NCBI RefSeq assembly: GCF_037975245.1
Contig: NC_092572.1
Coordinates: 9,382,001-9,446,000 of the forward strand
DNA: 64,000 bases
Direction of reading: 5' to 3'
From: Apostichopus japonicus
Lineage: Eukaryota > Echinodermata > Holothuroidea > Aspidochirotida > Stichopodidae
Shown piece after piece: positions 61,596 to 64,000 of this stretch. The notes under the pieces were generated by a model, which ran no database searches, was not told where the DNA came from, and worked only from the letters and a program-made list of their open reading frames with translations. The translations under genes and the position numbers were made by a program. Positions within the stretch are counted from its first letter, which is position 1, and every line of letters starts with the position of its first letter.

Positions 61596-62168
61596 TGTTG
61601 GGACGCGGCCAAACGGGAGAGGAAGGTAATGGGTAAGCCCGTCGGTAAAGATCAGTGACAACAATAAAGGCGACACTCAGTTTTTAACGTTAACGTCTTC
61701 TTTGTATTTAAGGGAGGAAAAACAGCTTCAACCCAACAAGATCATTTAAGTGGCGGATCCAGGGTAACGGGTGACAGCGGCCTAGTATAGAATGTTGTAC
61801 GTGTACACAGAACCAAACATCTTTTCTTCCAAATCTTATTTCATATCGAAACGCAATAACTTCACTTTGACTTCTATCAAAATACTCTCACTTTTCTTCG
61901 TTCGTTTATTTGTTAGACACACGCTCAGAATGTCTGGGATGCACCACGCTAGCGTGCCTACTATTCAGCGTAGTAATACAGCTCACATCACTACATGCAA
62001 ACTGACGGAGTAATGTACATGTATACAATGCAGTTACTACATTAACTGCAGTACGATACTATTATTTGGGGGTGAAGAGGGTGTCCAGCAATTGGTCAAT
62101 AGTAATACCCCCTTGAGGATACAGAAGTAGTACCAAGCTCTGAATATTCAAAACTTCACCTCACTACA
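61596..62168 (-). mobile_element. 3' LTR of a Ty3/gypsy-type retrotransposon
   Basis: The minus-strand element starts TGTAGTGAGGTGAAG at 62168 and ends CGCGTCCCAACA at 61596, giving TG...CA ends and a length of 573 bp. It lies directly after a purine-rich tract and downstream of the integrase frame. The presumed target duplication on this side is CATAC (61591-61595); the partner lies outside the window. An AATAAA on the minus strand near 61906 may be the poly(A) signal. Confidence 0.75.
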
Positions 62169-62185
62169 AATTTCCCCGCATTTCC
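62169..62185 (-). other. Polypurine tract of the retrotransposon
   Basis: Minus strand GGAAATGCGGGGAAATT immediately precedes the TG of the LTR. It is the usual primer site for plus-strand DNA synthesis in LTR elements. Confidence 0.65.
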
Positions 62186-62363
62186 AGTCATCGTCCCGAC
62201 TGACATGGAAATAATTAACTAAGGTAACAATTAAGTCGATACAAAGATTTCTTAATACAGTTACATGTTGTCTTAGATACAAAAGTTTGATTACTGACTC
62301 TTACAAATAATGACTTAGAATAAGAGAACATTGCCAAAATAACAACTTCACAAAAGTACCATA

Positions 62364-64000
62364 CTAACTAGTATTATCTGCTCCATCCAACACAGATCGA
62401 GGTAAACGAGCAGGGTTGCTATGTGTTCCCAGGTTGGGTCTGGATGATCGGCGTATAGGTGTCGAATCTGGTTCTGGTTGTTCCGCACCATTAAACATCC
62501 ACCATGGCATAAGAAAGAAGTCATCTGTATAATCATCTGTTTCAATTTTTGTTTCTGGTTCTATTACCTGATGGTCGATCTCGTTGACTGGACCATGTTC
62601 CTCCAGCTCTATAATTTCCTGTTCATCGTTCCGAGGATCTAATACTAGGAGACGTCTGTTAACGGTCTGGAGTGCACCTCCAAAGAGTGGTCGTATTGTA
62701 TAGACATCACCAGTTGGGTTCACGTGTACCACGACATAGGGATCACGGTTGAATTTGTCTTCCAACTTATGGCGACCTTCAAAAGCGCATCGTTTGAGCA
62801 GTACCCTGCTTCCTACTTCTAGCGGATCGCTGAGGGGTAGTCGATTGTGTTTCTCTCTCTCCTTGTTGTGCAATGATTCCATACGCTCCGTTGCCACTCT
62901 ATGGGCTTCCTGTATTGCTTCTGCTTGTCGCTGCACAAAGTCTTCACTCCAGTCCTCCTTAGTGTTACTGAGTAGTTGGTCCAAGGGAGTGTAAGGATCA
63001 CGGCCAAATAGCATCTTGAATGGTGACAAACCTGTCACTCTATGTGATGTGCAATTGTAGACAAATACAAGGTGGGTTAGTAACTCAGGCCAGTCTCTCC
63101 TCTTCTTTGGATCTAGTGACCGGATCATTCCACAGAGAGTCCTATTAAACCTTTCGGTTTGCCCATTTCCTTGAGGATAGTAGGGTGTGGTACGGGTCTT
63201 CGTGATACCATAGAGTTTACACAGCTCTTTGATGAGATTACTCTCGAAGTTGCGACCTCGGTCGGAGTGTAATCTTAGTGGGACGCCATAATGGGAAAAC
63301 CACTTCTCACGTAACGCTTTGGCAACAACTGGTGTGGTCTGGTTGCGGCAGGGTATCGCCTGAGCGAATTTGGTGAAAGCGTCTGTGATGACCAGCACAT
63401 CCTCGTAACCACCTTTCCCAACATCAAGTTTCAAAAAGTCAATGGCCACTAACTCAAATGGACGGAACGCAAGTAGATGACGACGTGGTGTACGAACCTT
63501 CGGAGTAGGGGCTTTCGTAACTGTACAGGTGAAGCAATTTTTGATATACCTTGCAACATCTTTGTCCTGACCTGGCCAGAAGCAACGTGCCTTAAGGATA
63601 GAGAGTGTCCTGCCAATGCCCTGATGTCCCCAATCATCGTGAGCAGATTCTAATAGCTTCATACGCATACGTCTTGGCACTAACAGCTGCTTACAATTTC
63701 CATCTGTGCCAGGAGTCACTCTATACAATATACCATTTTCTTCCAGGAGCTTTGGAAATTCCTTTAGCCATCCTTTGATCTCTGGAGCACAAGGCTCAAT
63801 CTCATCACCTGGGGACCAACCAGATCTCCAGCAACCCCAGACTACTGTCAATGCTTCGTCCTCTAATTGCATTGTCTTCAACTGCTCGTGTGGATAAGAT
63901 GGAAGGACACATGGCAGGGCTTGTGGTTCTGCCATGGGAACAGCTTGCGCACCCACCTCGACAACTTCTATCGGTACGACGATACATTCTTCCTGTGCAA
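62364..64000 (-). CDS. Retrotransposon polyprotein, integrase part (Ty3/gypsy), 5' end outside window
   Basis: An open frame runs from the window edge to a stop at 62364, with no stop in the visible part. In the 530-residue stretch counted from 63956, an HHCC zinc finger (H106, H111, C141, C144) precedes an rve integrase core with D173 (AIDFLKL), D232 (HSDRGRNF) and E268 (GNGQTERFNR), a D,D35E spacing. A C-terminal module with VLLKR and KFNRDPYVV follows, like the GPY/F region. No chromodomain is visible. Reverse transcriptase and RNase H should lie to the right, beyond the window. The intact frame suggests a young copy, close to its LTR and opposite in direction to the coiled-coil gene. Confidence 0.93.
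   Translation of the reverse strand, partial: AQEECIVVPIEVVEVGAQAVPMAEPQALPCVLPSYPHEQLKTMQLEDEALTVVWGCWRSGWSPGDEIEPCAPEIKGWLKEFPKLLEENGILYRVTPGTDGNCKQLLVPRRMRMKLLESAHDDWGHQGIGRTLSILKARCFWPGQDKDVARYIKNCFTCTVTKAPTPKVRTPRRHLLAFRPFELVAIDFLKLDVGKGGYEDVLVITDAFTKFAQAIPCRNQTTPVVAKALREKWFSHYGVPLRLHSDRGRNFESNLIKELCKLYGITKTRTTPYYPQGNGQTERFNRTLCGMIRSLDPKKRRDWPELLTHLVFVYNCTSHRVTGLSPFKMLFGRDPYTPLDQLLSNTKEDWSEDFVQRQAEAIQEAHRVATERMESLHNKEREKHNRLPLSDPLEVGSRVLLKRCAFEGRHKLEDKFNRDPYVVVHVNPTGDVYTIRPLFGGALQTVNRRLLVLDPRNDEQEIIELEEHGPVNEIDHQVIEPETKIETDDYTDDFFLMPWWMFNGAEQPEPDSTPIRRSSRPNLGTHSNPARLPRSVLDGADNTS

Overview
This is animal nuclear DNA: AT-rich, with intron-containing genes that use GT/AG splice sites, long introns and many transposon insertions. 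The protein matches (coatomer alpha, TMEM145/GPR180 family, radial spoke head 1) and the mix of hAT, TTAA-target, LINE, SINE and Ty3/gypsy elements suggest a marine invertebrate. I lean towards a deuterostome such as an echinoderm, but no marker in the window settles the species.

Layout. 352-14718 (+) is the C-terminal two thirds of COPA, the alpha subunit of the COPI vesicle coat: 16 exons, with the 5' end outside the window. A 36-nt in-frame candidate microexon lies in its first visible intron. 14719-25205 is non-coding and holds a diverged second copy of the COPA 3' end plus simple repeats, a TTAA-type MITE and a tRNA-derived SINE. 25206-47013 (-) is a complete TMEM145-like gene (signal peptide, luminal domain, seven-helix domain; about 509 aa). 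Its introns carry nested hAT elements, a TTAA element and large tandem arrays. 50163-57227 (-) is a complete RSPH1 gene (MORN repeats plus acidic tail; 339 aa) with forkhead- and RFX-like motifs upstream. 58874-59521 (+) holds the first two exons of an unidentified coiled-coil protein. 61596-64000 (-) is the 3' half of a Ty3/gypsy-type retrotransposon (3' LTR, polypurine tract, integrase), cut by the window edge.

The most striking signal is in the TMEM145-like gene. Nearly the whole 6.6-kb intron 8 is built from tandem copies of the end of exon 8 together with its 5' splice site. There are about 70 copies of a 77-79-bp unit next to the true exon, and about five copies of an older 69-bp version farther away. 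Intron 11 repeats the theme with the end of exon 11 and its donor. The gene thus carries dozens of decoy 5' splice sites. It also has two 72-nt versions of exon 6, which encodes the first transmembrane helix; both have the same phase, so they form a candidate pair of alternative exons.

The genes are housekeeping (COPI coat), membrane-receptor-like (TMEM145) and ciliary (RSPH1). Nothing suggests they form one pathway.
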